A stretch of DNA of 64,000 nt from Mactra quadrangularis (lineage: Eukaryota; Mollusca; Bivalvia; Venerida; Mactridae). The notes under the pieces are model-generated. The model was not told the origin of the DNA and made no database searches. It was given only the letters and a program-made list of their open reading frames with translations. This document shows positions 43,964-56,290 of this stretch, piece after piece. Position 1 is the first letter of the stretch. Each line of letters starts with the position of its first letter. The position numbers and the translations under genes were made by a program. The stretch spans positions 61,685,395 through 61,749,394 of the forward strand of contig CM046307.1 in the NCBI GenBank assembly GCA_025267735.1, given 5' to 3'.

Positions 43964-44228
43964 CAATAGCAGTAGTCCAGTGGTAGGACGCGCGCTTAGG
44001 GATCGAGAGGTCCTGGGTTTGAATCCCACTAATTTCCTTGAGCAAGAAATTTACCTGCGATTGCTTCACTCCACCCAGGTGTAAATGGGTACCTGCGAGG
44101 GGGGTATAATTCCGTTGCGCCAAATCATCGGCTGCACTGATAAGCGGAGAAAAAGACTCCCCGGGGAGATTGATAGATACCAGTAGCTCAATGACCAGGG
44201 GTAATAGGTGTACAGTCGGTGAACGTGC
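43964..44228 (+). mobile_element. SINE, tRNA-derived head (family B), longest copy
   Basis: Head GCAGTAGTCCAGTGGTAGGA with B-box-like GGGTTTGAATCCCAC. Core CCTTGAGCAAGAAATTTACC and CCACCCAGGTGTAAATGGGT, then CCGTTGCGCCAAATCATCGG. Confidence 0.82.
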
Positions 44229-44629
44229 ATAAGCATGAAACTTAGACTATAAAATGCAATTACTTTTTTATGTATATTTTCTGTAAAAATTATTTTAACA
44301 GTTAAACAATATTTTGAGAAGTATGCTGTTTTTTAATTTGTCTCTCATATTTCTTTTAAGGCAGGTTTTCATGATGTTTGTACATTGCATGTAATTGCAT
44401 ATTATCAAATACATCATGCGCCTACTGTTTTGTATCACAAAGTAAGAATAATACATACATGTATAAGGTCTGAAAGTATTGACGTGATACAGGTCCACCA
44501 ATTTAAAACTCTGTATTAACTGCTCGACTACTTCCGTGAAAAGTTATGAACCTGCATAAGTGATTTTTCACTCAATGTGTGAAATTTATGTAAATAATGT
44601 AATTTCGAATTTATTGTCTCTGTAAAGTC

Positions 44630-45015
44630 ATTGATAACTTTCCTTTTACCTCGGCAATGCTATTAGCTTTTTTGTTTTCTTGTATTGTGTGTTTTTTAAC
44701 GTAACATTGTCGAATGAAGGGTGTGTTGAAGTTTTTTTCACGAAGACAATTTATTGATATTTGTTCTTACTAGAAGCTGTTGTGGTAAGTGCGAGGTTAA
44801 TAGTACATCATGGAGCCTGTATAAAATCCCCAGTGGCAATTACTTTGCCATTGTCCGTTTCAAGACGGAAACCCCCTTTAGGCATTAGGTTCAAATTTTA
44901 GTTATAGTTATAGTTTGTGGCATCCTTTTAACATTTTTTAAATCTGAAAAAAATCCTTCTTTGCTTTTTTGGTTGTGTGGAAGATCTGTATTTTAACTGT
45001 TCCTGATACGTTTTC
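44630..45015 (+). repeat. Interspersed repeat, copy 1
   Basis: Shares with 50,795-51,150 the ordered words CTTTTACCT, TTTTGTATTGT, TTGAA.TTTTT..CACG, GGCAATTA.TTTGCCA and GTGTGGAAG. A third copy on the - strand surrounds the 37-bp minisatellite. Confidence 0.6.
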
Positions 45016-45985
45016 AGACTCCAGGTTTGTTTTTCAAATATACCGGAGCTGTTTAGAAATGGTTTATACGTCCCTGCTATTATGGAAGCTGTATACAATC
45101 AATAGTTTACCGCACCGAGTCCAATCAAAGCGCTGAAGGCACAGAATTTGTTCGGGTTTGAAAAGTGGAATTAGATTTCCGGCTCAAACAAAACATTCGT
45201 TCACAAAGAACAGTTCAGTGATACTAGTTTGATAGGTAGACCAGCACTGTTCCTGTTCAAAACACTTTATACAATCGATCTATAAATACAACAGGTAAAC
45301 TGGACAGGCGAACACACTACTGATTTTTTTTCACACAATCACCACAAGCCAAAGGGGTCATTCCTAAAACAATTTAATAACTGCCGCTTAAAAGTTATCA
45401 TTCATGCACATTTATTCTACTGCATCTGTATGTAAAATAAATGACGTCCACTATTCAGACATCATTCAAAGTCATTTACTACGATCTTTAAACTTTTCCT
45501 GTAGAACCATTCTATTACATAAGATGATGTAATATCTCTACTGACAACTGGCACAAATGACGGGTCGTGACTGAATCGTTGATACCACACTATTTCATAA
45601 GATGGCGTAATCATCCCTACTGAGATGCACACATAGCAGCAAATATTCTTACGCTTGAGATATAGTCCGGATTACTAGTGTATTAATGCGCCCGTCATTG
45701 CAGACGATCTTTTTGAATTGCTCTATACATATATACTGAGGGACTACTTCTGGATTCGGTAAATTTTCAAAGTGGGAAAGGGTCTGAAATATGGTAAATA
45801 TATTTGTTCAGGACTGAAGTCCCGAACAAATAAAAAATACTGCGAAGCAACTGTTATATACTTATCAATGTGAAAAAAACAACTGACCTAGTTTACAGGC
45901 ATGAATTCTTTATATACGCCTTTTACACTTATATAATGATTTATATTTATTTAAGCCTAATTGTAACAAATGTAAACCACAACAG
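45016..45985. other. Non-coding stretch with a local duplication
   Basis: CATAAGATGATGTAATATCTCTACTGA (45,519-45,545) and CATAAGATGGCGTAAT..CCCTACTGA (about 45,596-45,622) are a diverged direct repeat 77 bp apart. Nothing else supported. Confidence 0.4.
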
Positions 45986-46155
45986 AAGAAAATGCAGACT
46001 ATGCAGAAAATGTCCTAGTTGTTTACAAATTAAAGCATTATATTAACCACCTAAGCGATGGAACACAAATTTGTATGTAACTTATTAAAATAGTAATGAA
46101 ACTCAAATGAATTCATAAATGTATTTCTAAAAATGTAAAAATTCAGCACACAAAA

Positions 46156-46489
46156 GGCACGTAGGAAGCATTTTAAGATTGGGGGGGGGGGGCGGGGGCA
46201 AATTTATTCAAATTCACGGAAAAGAAAACAATACTTAGTTATCATACATGTCTAGTTTTGTCTTACAAAAAACACTCACATTTTTCTCAGAATTGAGACT
46301 AACTAAGACCTTTGGTTATCTTAGGCAATTTTAGTTAAATATAGCATGTAATTTGGATTTTTCTGAAAAAGCACGAATGTATCAATCAATTCAATGTGAC
46401 ATATTAAATAAAAATGCTCAATCACTATAACTGATGAAAATATGGGGGGGCTGAGCCCCCCCCCCAGACCCCCTTTTCCTACGGGCCTG
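46156..46489. mobile_element. Non-autonomous element with G-run ends and CACAAAA target duplication
   Basis: Left end GGCACGTAGGAAGC runs into a G12 tract. The complement of the right end is CAGGCCCGTAGGAAAAGGGG with G7 and C10 runs. CACAAAA flanks both sides (46,149-46,155 and 46,490-46,496), a 7-bp (perhaps originally 8-bp) target duplication, as in hAT elements. It lies between two diverged direct repeats (45,990-46,140 and 46,495-46,640). Confidence 0.66.
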
Positions 46490-46869
46490 CACAAAAATGC
46501 GGACTATGCAGACAACGCCGCAAATTTTCTTAAATAATAAATCTTGTAATATTAAATCAACTAAGCGAGGGAGAAAGCTTTTTTATGTACATTGAAATGA
46601 AGATTAATGAAACTCAACAAGTTTAAATAGAACTTACAACTTTCTTCATATTTTACATTAAAAGACAGCTTAGCTATTTTTTAATTATAAAAAAAAGATA
46701 TATAATTTACTATAACTCGGGTCTGGTAACAATAAATTGCTCTTAACAACGTTTTGTCAAATCTGAATAAGCGTCGTATATCTCAGATAGTGTAGAATAT
46801 ATTTAATATCACAAAATACGCAAGGAAAGGTTGCATCAATGCAGTTTATTTAATTTAATATATGTATCC

Positions 46870-47027
46870 AGCCAACCTGGTTAGTTTACCCGGTAGCAAG
46901 GCTGACTGTCAATACAGAAGTCTTGGTTTCGACTCCCAATCACAAGTATAGTGATGGAACCGGGGAACTGACATATGTCGATACAGAGTTATATGTTAGA
47001 CACCTCATCGTGATTTCGCTCACTGAA
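46870..47027 (+). mobile_element. SINE 5' part, interrupted
   Basis: A degraded tRNA-like head, CCTGGTTAGTTTACCCGGTA with GTCTTGGTTTCGACTCCC. Its 3' continuation (CTACCACTAAATAG ... GACAGTCAGTGG) appears at 48,376-48,450, after the inserted element. Confidence 0.5.
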
Positions 47028-48375
47028 TACTGTATAGCGGGTATTATCTGCGGGGGTTTAATTTTGGCTTTATTGGCGGAAAATGAAAATGCGCCAAATA
47101 TAAACACCGCGAATACAAACCTCCGCAGTATTAAGTCGCCGCCATATTGTTTACTAAGGGACATTACTCTTAAAAAATTTTGTATTCATTAAAATGTGCA
47201 TGTATTATCTCCCTTAAAATAAAACATTATGTAGTGAATTTGGTGAGATTTATTATATAAATAAACAAACTTTAGTATTTTGAATAACACAAAGGAATTG
47301 ATTCAAGTTATGTATGTAGCAAACGAAAATACAGACAGACAACACAGTCATTCTAACAATTAGACGACAGGTTCCATCAAAACTCGGTTACGAAACTCGA
47401 CGACGCTGCCGCCATTTTGTTTACTTTATAAACCCGTATGTCGGTCATTTCCGAATCTTCACGAGTTTAGCTCAAACACTTATTTGATTGTCGTAAAAAA
47501 CAAAGTCATCTTTAGTATTGCAATTAATTTAAGTGCTTGCTAGCAAACCGAAGACAAACTTCTCATCACATAATTTAACAAATTGAGTAAAAAGAGCGGA
47601 GTTAGTGTTTATTTAGCTTATCATTTATTGATATTCAAAAGAAAACTATTGTCAAATTTTGTCACGTGACAACGCTTTATAATTGATTTTGTCTGTTTAA
47701 AGACTTAACTAGGTGCGTTGATTATACATTGTTTGTGACAAGCTGTTAATTTTAAAATTTGTTGGACTTTGACCAATGGATTCAGATAAATTGGTGACTT
47801 TTAAGGAGTGTGTGGCCGCAAACTTTAAAACCGATAATTTTTAACAAAGACAAAGGCGTTATCAACGACTATTAACAAACATGCGAAAATTTTGATTGTT
47901 CATTACAACAAATTGTTATTATTATAAGACTCTCGCGAGTTGGGCTTACTTATGCAATTTGTCGAACGAACGATCAATCAAACTTAGCGGCACCCAGGTA
48001 ATATTTGTAACAAAAACATTCACATTTAATGGCGATTCTTATCACATGATTAAAATTGTCCCGTCAATACATCGTCATAGAAATAGATAATCTGCTCTGT
48101 AAGCGTTGGTTTTCACACGTCCGCTCATTTTATGCAACTTTGGTGACACTTAAATAATTCAAAAATTTGAAAAGTCGCGGTCGGTAGTGACCGCTTATAC
48201 AGGTAAATTGACCTTTTTATTGGAAAAGACAGAGTTATGTACCTTTGACCATCTTTCACCGGGAGGTTTAAAATTGGCGCTCAGAGTAATTTCCGCCAAT
48301 ATTTAGCATCGCCAATACAAAACTCTCTTGTTTACGCGAAATTTTTGCCCCGCAGAAATAACCCGCTATACAGTA
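47028..48375. mobile_element. Non-autonomous DNA element of 1.35 kb with long inverted ends
   Basis: Left end TACTGTATAGCGGGTATTAT and complement of the right end TACTGTATAGCGGGTTATTT, both continuing into CTGCGGGG and, further in, TATTGGCGGAAA. TA at both edges fits Tc1/mariner/pogo target sites. No transposase ORF inside. Confidence 0.76.
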
Positions 48376-48689
48376 CTTGATACGGACATCCTTCCTCCTA
48401 CCACTAAATAGAGAAGTTGACAGTCAGTGGAAAAGGTAAGGGCTTAGTATTAGATTTGAAGTTTAGGTCTACAGATATTCTCTCCATTGGCAATGAGTAG
48501 GTCGACTAACCATCCTGATATGACTGAAAAAGTCCAAGATTGCAATAAACCACCATTAAACAAAAGTGAATCAAATAACTTGAATGGGATAATAATTCAA
48601 CTGATTCTTTCTCAAAATGAATTGTTCTGTTGAACGGTAAGAAAACGTCACTTTTTGATTTGAAGAGTGTAGCTCTGAATGCTACAACA

Positions 48690-49890
48690 TGAACCCGAAT
48701 GTGTTTCCGCCTTGGAACTGACAGTGGTAAAGTAATTGCCACTGGGGGTTAAATCAGGTTCCGTGGTGCTCCAACCTCACACTTGCCCCAACATGTTCCG
48801 TGGTGCTTCAACCTCACACTTGCCCCAACATGTTACGTAGTGCTCCAACCTCACACTTGCCCCAACATGTTCCGTGGTGCTCCAACCTCACACTTGCCCC
48901 AACATGTTCCGTAGTGCTCCAACCTCACACTTGCCCCAACATGTTCCTCGGTGCTCCAACCTCACACTTGCCCCAACATGTTCCGTGGTGCTCCAACCTC
49001 ACACTTACCCCAACATGTTCCGTGGTGCTCCAACCTCACACTTGCCCCAACATGTTCCGTAGTGCTCCAACCTCACACTTGTCCCAACATGTTCCATGGT
49101 GCTCCAACCTCACACTTGTCCCAACATGTTCCTCGGTGCTCCAACCTCACACTTGCCCCAACATGTTCCGTGGTGCTCCAACCTCACACTTGCCCAAACA
49201 TGTTCCGTAGTGCTCCAACCTCACACTTACCCCAACATGTTCCTCGGTGCTCCAACCTCACACTTGCCCCAACATGTTCCGTGGTGCTCCAACCTCACAC
49301 TTGCCCCAACATGTTCCGTGGTGCTCCAACCTCACACTTGCCCCAACATGTTCCTCGGTGCTCCAACCTCACACTTGCCCCAACATGTTCCGTGGTGCTC
49401 CAACCTCACACTTGTCCCAACATGTTCCTCGGTGCTCCAACCTCACACTTGCCCCAACATGTTCCCTGGTGCTCCAACCTCACACTTGCCCCAACATGTT
49501 CCGTAGTGCTCCAACCTCACACTTGCCTTAACATGTTCCTCGGTGCTCCAACCTCACACTTGCCCCAACATGTTCCGTGGTGCTCCAACCTCACAATTGC
49601 CCCAACATGTTCCGTGGTGCTCCAACCTCACACTTGCCCCAACATGTTCCTCGGTGCTCCAACCTCACACTTGCCCCAACATGTTCCGTGGTGCTCCAAC
49701 CTCACACTCACCCCAACATGTTCCCTGGTGCTCCAACCTCACACTTGCCCCAATATTTTCCGTGGTGCTCCAACCTTACACTTGCCCCAATATTTTCCGT
49801 GGTGCTCCAACCTCACACTTGCCCAAACATGTTCATGCATGAACAAACATTATCTTAGTGAAAACACTTCAACGCACCCTTCAAGCACCG
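48690..49890 (-). repeat. Interspersed repeat, copy 3, hosting a minisatellite
   Basis: Read on the - strand, the right flank (49,836-49,890) gives GGGTGCGTTGAAGTGTTTTC and the left flank (48,690-48,760) gives CCAGTGGCAATTACTTTACC. In copies 1 and 2 these two parts are about 100 bp apart. Here the 29-unit array sits exactly between them. Confidence 0.72.
48761..49833. repeat. 37-bp minisatellite, 29 units
   Basis: The array is 1,073 bp, exactly 29 times 37. Units are TGCTCCAACCTCACACTTGC, CCCAACATGTT and a variable hexamer (CCGTGG, CCGTAG, CCTCGG, CCCTGG, CCATGG). Because 37 is not a multiple of 3, all three + frames are nearly open and only CCGTAG units give stops; the long ORFs here are not taken as genes. 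Confidence 0.96.
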
Positions 49891-50343
49891 AAGCATGAAC
49901 TTTGTACACTGTTTTGGTATGTACTCTTACAAATCAATTAAAATTTGCAAAAATTCTGGACTTTTCGGAAGACCATAGAACGAAGTGTCATAGTGTAATA
50001 CGACCGTACTAACATTTTAACTATGTTTGTTTAACCATACAAGACATTCACACCTCACAAATGTACATTAACCAAAATGACAAACTAACTAAAATACTTA
50101 ATAAGTGATTGAGCAATCACGATGTACCACTTTCCAAATAAAGAAAGTTTATCTTACCAATTAAGGTCTTGTGAAACTAGGGTATCCATTTAAGTCTGAC
50201 CGAGTGCTATGTCACTGGTATTTGTTATGTAAATATTGTCTTTTATTTTGACACGTTTGTCTATATACTTGTTATATTTGTGCAAAAAATATTAATAAAA
50301 TATTCTTTATGACATTTATAGTAGAGTTGTTATTCACGTAGAC

Positions 50344-50420
50344 CCGCCTTGTAGCTCATCTGACTACGAATCCAGAAATCTTGGTATGCGGATTATGTCC
50401 AAATGTTAGTTGTTTAATTT
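50344..50420 (+). mobile_element. SINE head fragment
   Basis: CCCGCCTTGTAGCTCATCTG and the following bases resemble the head of the family-D SINE at 36,406. Strongly decayed. Confidence 0.4.
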
Positions 50421-50552
50421 TCACCAGCGTGCGTCCGCTTTATATGGATGCTTCATGTGCAGACCCTAACTAGGACTTCATTTAACAAGTTAGTTCTCTA
50501 GGGAACATTCTGTTGAGAAAAATATATTCTTCCGCTGTACTGAGATTCTTAC

Positions 50553-50722
50553 TACAGTAAAGTTCCGCTAATAAGACCACTTTTGTTATTTCAAAATCAT
50601 GCGATTTTTGACAATTTTTAAGACCCAAATGCTTAATTTGTGAACAAAAGGGTCTCTATAATAAGAACGGTCCGCTATTAAGACCACCGATTTTGCTGGT
50701 CTTAATAGCGGAACTATACTGT
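50553..50722. mobile_element. Pogo/Tigger-like MITE, intact
   Basis: Ends TACAGTAAAGTTCCGCTAAT and complement TACAGTATAGTTCCGCTATT, then AAGACCA on both arms. TA at the edges and CAGT termini fit pogo-type elements. An interrupted relative is at 29,430-29,930. Confidence 0.76.
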
Positions 50723-50794
50723 ACAACATCTTCTGCGGTGTCGGTTGCCCTCTCAAATTTTCAACCGGGGTGAGATTGTGGCGTATGATCATTA

Positions 50795-51150
50795 ATTACT
50801 TGCCTTTTACCTTTGCAATTCTTTTCTGGTTTTATTTGTTTGTGTCTTTTTGTATTGTCAAGTGAATGGTGAGTTGAATTTTCATCACCGATACAATTTG
50901 GTATTGCTTGTTCTTGAACCTATTGGGGCAAGTCTGAGGTTGATGAACCCTAGAACAAACCTGATTTAACCCCTCCCCATGGCAATTATTTTGCCACTGT
51001 GCGTTCCAAAGCAGACATCTCTTAGGTTCTCGTTTTCGCTATTTGTTTCGGGTGTCCCTTTAATGACAAAAGTTTAAAAATCTAATAAAATTTCCCTCTT
51101 TGATTTTTGGCAGTGTGGAAGGTATGTGTATCTTTACAGTTGCTGTACAA
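50795..51150 (+). repeat. Interspersed repeat, copy 2
   Basis: Contains CTTGAACCTATTGGGGCAAG and TCTGAGGTTGATG, the single-copy ancestor-like form of the 37-bp unit of the minisatellite (opposite strand), then ATGGCAATTATTTTGCCACT. Confidence 0.62.
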
Positions 51151-53599
51151 CCTTGTTTTGCCTTACATTGAACTTACGACCGATTTTCCGCGTAAATCTG
51201 TTGTAGATTTACTTGCTAGATTACCGTAAGATGTTTAAAGATGAAATTAAAAGGGTCTTAAATGTCGCATTCAACCAAACATATTTTCTTTATAATAGTC
51301 GGTCACGCTCGGTTGTTGTCCTTGTGGTACAGGCATATTAAAACTAATCAGTTCATACATTCAAACAGAATGTGCACTGATCAGCAGTTGAATGAAAATA
51401 ACCAGACTTCAATTTTCTGTCGTATTTAAGGCTTGCGAAAGAACATCGCGTCTTCTCTTTATATGATAGGGCGTGCCCGAATATTTTCATATTACGCAGA
51501 TTAAACTGCATTCACACGTCCTAACTAAATACTGATATATAATTCTGTTTAAAGGAATTGCAAAGCAAAAGTTAAACTTCATTTTTCCTGAGTTTTAATT
51601 ATATTTTTGTAACTGTGAATGCAACAGACACTCTATGCAAAATATTTCTATATTTTCTCCTAATATTTGGGGTGTTCCTTAACTTGACCCACGTGGGCCA
51701 GGTTAGCTAAAATAGATTAGTGTTAAAATGTGCATTTACTGATTAGAAGATACTAGAGCTTGTTATTGTGCAACATTAGTGTAATTCTATTGTAAAGATA
51801 TCCTAACCGTTTTAGTGTGTTGAAAAGACAAGAAGCGACCAATGATTTTTTTTTTATTTAAGCAAGTACGACATAAAACAAATCTATAAATATCTTGGTG
51901 ATTCCCTCAGTATCCTACTTTCGTTTTCAATAATGTGTATGCCACATGTTTTAATTCGTTCAGTTGAATGTTATTAGTGACAAATGTTATTGGTAAGTGA
52001 TTTCGTATACGTTCTTAATACTGTTTTAAAAACTAAACTTGCTTCTATGCTTTTGGTACAGTCATTTGCCTGTATATCCCTTTAACATTAAATATTACAT
52101 ACTCCTTATATTAAACGATATATAAGTATCATTGTGCAACATTTTTCTTGTTATTTCACTTGAAGATCTTTTTTAATGGACATAAGCCCTTATCTTTGTC
52201 GAGGGGATGGGTACTCCGCTTCCGCCCCGCCCCTCTTAATAATCCATCCTTGGTGTACACAAGGCACAAAAATGCCTAATCTTGAGACACAGCGGGCAAT
52301 TTAAAATTTCAGGTGTGAAAAATGCGTTCGTACCAAAAAGCTCAAAATTTTCAAACGCTTTTTTCATCACATTTTAAGTTGTGAAAAATGCGTTTCTATG
52401 CTCGTATGAAAATTGTATGCTAACGTATTTTTCATACTACATGTATTTGTGAAAAACACGCACGAAAAAAAACGGGTTGTGAAAAATGAGGTTCAACAGT
52501 GCTACCAGTGAAGCTAGCCGGGCGGTTAGCATGATTCAGTAACTATATGGGGCATTATGTACATATTGTATTTTTAAATTATCGTAAGATTTTCAATAAT
52601 ATGATGCCATGGTCCAAACCTTTCATGTAGGATAAGAATAAAATGATACATAGAATGTAAGGAACAGCCCAATTAACTTGTAGATAGTGACAGGCAATAA
52701 CCTGTTACAATTATGATGCGCCTCTTTTTTACTCAAACAATAACCCAAATAACGCTAAAAGGTATTATGCGCCTTTCCTTTTATTCGACAATATTCCTTA
52801 ACGAATCAGATGCGCCTTTTTTGGTGCAGCTGTCTAAACCAACTTTTGACTTACATTTTAACTAATACAGTTTGCTCTGCCATTTCTATTTGTCCAATGA
52901 ATTTGTCTTCCGGTATTGAGAAATGAATAAAATATATGATCCGATTGGTTGTCCCAACAAAAAGTTTAGTTTACGGTTCCAAGTTTTCAATATGCAGGAA
53001 CATTTTGTGAAAATGAGATTTTTTAGTAGTTTGCAGTTATATTCCCTGGCTAATGGTTATACTTCAAACAAAATAAACCCTACACCGCTCCGAACATATT
53101 TTAAAGATATTTATTGTTTCTAATAATCCAGAAACAAATAAAACCCTTAAAAACTGTGATGCGTCTCTTCCCATCTTTAACAACAATCCTTGACAATGTT
53201 GTTGTACCAATGATACCTATAGTTATTAAAAGCAGTATTTTATTACAATATCTAAACCCCATCATATTATATTTGTGAAAGTATAGAAACTACATAATTT
53301 GCCAGTCTATAGATGCCTACAATGATTAGGTATTATATCAGTTTTGTCAAGTATTACATTACTAAATGGTACTGAATAGTCTGTATAACTTCAACTGAGA
53401 TTTCTCTTTATTAACATGCAATGGTGAATGGAATGTCTAAACTTTATCTTTGTAGATATTAGTTTTTACAATGCCAGTCATTCTTGTACATGTCTTTATT
53501 AGTACGACGCTCCGGTTTGAATTATGAAGTGAATAAGAAAACGGTCTAGATTTTTACCAGTGTCTGTATAAAATTTGGATTGAATTTCAATATACTACA
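51151..53599. other. Non-coding stretch with weak local repeats
   Basis: TGTGAAAAATGCG-like words recur at 52,314, 52,381, 52,450 and 52,472, and GATGCGCCTYTTTT-like words at 52,714, 52,766, 52,808 and 53,158. Both look like decayed tandem repeats. No gene seen. Confidence 0.4.
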
Positions 53600-53755
53600 C
53601 TGATGCTAAATCATGTAGGGAAGTTGTCAGTCACTGACAGAAGTAAAGGGCTTAGTAACTGATTACCTGTTAAATCCAGAGATTCAGCCTTTCTAGGAAC
53701 GGTATGTAGGTATGACTGGTCGCCGTGATATGACCGAACGTATTACTAGAGCTTA
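53600..53755 (+). mobile_element. SINE 3' half (family D)
   Basis: GATGCTAAATCATGTAGGGA, TTGTCAGTCACTGACAGAAG, TTAAATCCAGAGATTCAGCC and GGTCGCCGTGATATGACC match the body of the SINE at 40,617-40,905. Confidence 0.68.
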
Positions 53756-54990
53756 GCCTCTCTATCATGGCGTACACTGCGTATTCATATAGGCTGACTA
53801 CATCTAAAAACTGGTCCCATAGGTCTACGAGAACACTGTTTGTTGATGTAGCATGGCAGTCTTTTTGCTACCAATGTGCATTTCTTAAAAATACCCGTGC
53901 AGCTGTCTCGCTGACATTCATTGAATTTTGATAAAGAATTTATCTTTTTTTAGAGCAAAATGTTCAAAAAAGCTACTAAGGCGAGTCGATCGTCTTCTTT
54001 TGCGTGATGAAAAACGCCGTGCAATCCAAAAAACAATTTGCAAGTGTTCAGGAAAAAGTGTAAGATAACAATCGACGTGAAATCTAGATAAATACAATAT
54101 GCAACAAAATGTTGATAGTTGATGTCTACGGCGATAACAAAACTCGTGTATTTGATGAATCTGTGGAAATTTGAAAGACAACATTTTGTGGTAGATTTCT
54201 TAATTGACAAATGGTTCGTCCAATTAACATAATACGAACATATGTCTCACGTAACGTAATTATTCATTTGAGCAAAACATAAACTGATTTGCATTCTAAT
54301 GTATGGGTTTTGTCGCTTAATCTCCGCTCGCAATCTAGGTGGGTACGAATTCTTCAGTTTGATTGACAATTTAATTAGACTTCTTCCATCACTCGGAATT
54401 CGCTAGACTTTGCTATCTTTGCAATTCCCTAAATCATCCAAATTCTTTAACCGATTAAGCATCGATATGAGAATTTCTTGTTCATTTTAACTAATTATGA
54501 TACACTTGTTCTAGATTAGTGGGCTTGTTTACTTGATATAATGCATCGTTGTTTATTTAGATGCAGTTAATATAGACTGCACTTGAGAACATTTATTACA
54601 AGCTGGTCTAATGGTTATTGTCTGATAGTGCTGCCACAAACGATGATCGTTATTTATATCTAAGGCAGGATTGTGAACAATGCATTAACTAAATAGTTCA
54701 CGTCGGCTGTGAATTTGTGTGTTGTGCAAACTAATGATATTTCTGGTGGAAGTAGAATTGCTACAGTTTGAATATTGTTTTTATGTCCAACAACAAACAT
54801 TGATCAAAATTATATCGCAAGAGAGCTTGATTTAAAGAATTTATGTGTAAAACCCTTAATAAAAAACTATCGTTTTATGGCAGCTGAATAATTCTAGAAA
54901 TAGTTTAATATTGTTGCATTTTGTCGTTTTGGAAACTACAAATATGAGAGAAAAAATAATTATGTTCATAAATATATACTTAGGTACAGA
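53756..54990. other. Non-coding stretch
   Basis: AT-rich. Two overlapping - strand ORFs of 86 and 88 codons near 53,918-54,210 have no recognisable domain. No other feature. Confidence 0.35.
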
Positions 54991-54992
54991 GT

Positions 54993-55066
54993 ATATGCCA
55001 TAGGCGGCCGGCGCGGTTCCGAGTTAAAATCATTATATTTGAATGCCACGCCGCGCCGGCCGCATA
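54993..55066. repeat. GC-rich hairpin in AT-rich DNA
   Basis: GCGGCCGGCGCGG at 55,004-55,016 and its perfect complement at 55,051-55,063, flanked by TATGC and GCATA, around a 34-nt AT-rich loop. Confidence 0.8.
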
Positions 55067-55072
55067 TGATGT

Positions 55073-55262
55073 AGAGGGCTGAACAAAAACACTATTTGAA
55101 ACCTAATTCGAAAATAAAGGGAGTTACAATAGTTACAATTCGTTCAGCCCTCGATATAAGCTATTGATCATCTTCAGAGCTTTGTAATAACCCGTTTTGT
55201 AATAATTATTACAATTCGGGGTTTTATTACTAAACGGGTTGTAACAGCGCTTGAAGATATCA
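55073..55262. mobile_element. Two adjacent palindromic elements
   Basis: GAGGGCTGAAC (55,074) pairs with GTTCAGCCCTC (ending 55,153). Then GATCATCTTCAGAGCT (55,167) pairs with GCGCTTGAAGATATC (ending 55,261), the latter enclosing AATAACCCGTTTTGTAATAA and its near complement. Likely MITE remains. Confidence 0.6.
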
Positions 55263-56290
55263 GGAATAACATTTACTTGGACACATGTATACTTAAGGAC
55301 AATATAGTTCCATGTCTATAGATTCAACAAATAACACTGTTTTTATCACTTGAAAGATTTCTGTACAAATCACTTTCTCTCAATTGTTCAATCTAACGCG
55401 CAATACATTGAATCATTCATAACGTGGGTTAAATTAAAGTGTATGTTCTGTTCTGTTTTGTAATAACTCGTCAAATTTGATTTTTAGAACGATGATTACG
55501 ATGTTGTCGTTCTTTGAATTCGTTCACAAAAAGTATATTTTCTAGCGATGCGAATTTTGCTTGATGCCGCTGTTAATTGTTTTAAAATCCGCCTCCTCTC
55601 TTAACCATAGACTCCGCCTTCAATACCTTGTTGTCTACGACGAAGTTTGTCGATTCGAAGGTAAAATAAATCATAGACATAGATAACAATTATCTTAATA
55701 AATTGAGGAAAGGCGTTTAAATTTTAAACATTAAGGAATTGTATATAATTAACGTTGAAATAGTGTTGTGCACCGTAATATTTATATAACACATTATTAC
55801 GGTAAACAAAATGTTGACCTAGTTTCTCTACGATCAATATGTGCGACTCACTAACTAACTTACGCTGTATGCGATAGTAAACAACTTGCATGTCTAGAGT
55901 AAACCCCCCCCCCCCCTCCACCAAAGATATTTAATCGAGTCAATAATGGTCGCGTGCTTTTATCGTTTCTTAACTCAAATTCAGTTTCTACGCTAGTTTT
56001 TTTTTTCTTTATTTTTTAATTCTAAACAGTCTGTTATCTCAGCTCCTGTGGAGTCTATTTAATATTTTTTGCAGCAATTTAAATTGATTTTTGTACTTTG
56101 TTTGGTGACTTATTTACACCTGTTTGCAGTTTTGAACAGAAATTGATAAAACCAATAAAATATGTGTGTCAGCATTTTTCAAACTTTGTGGTTTTTAAAT
56201 GCAATGACACTATCATAGTGTCTAGTTAATTCTTAGTTCTTAATATGTTCGCTTAATTCAAAAGCACAAATGGCCAGTTTTGAAAAAAAA
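55263..56290. other. Non-coding stretch with a C13 homopolymer
   Basis: AT-rich, with a C13-14 run at about 55,905-55,918. No gene or element identified. Confidence 0.4.

Noticed and set aside
27778..44228. tRNA genes at the SINE heads
   Set aside because: They have A and B boxes but no complete cloverleaf and run on into shared SINE bodies and tails.
48800..49898. Long + strand ORFs of up to 315 codons
   Set aside because: They lie wholly in the 37-bp minisatellite, occur in all three frames, and simply reflect a unit without stops.
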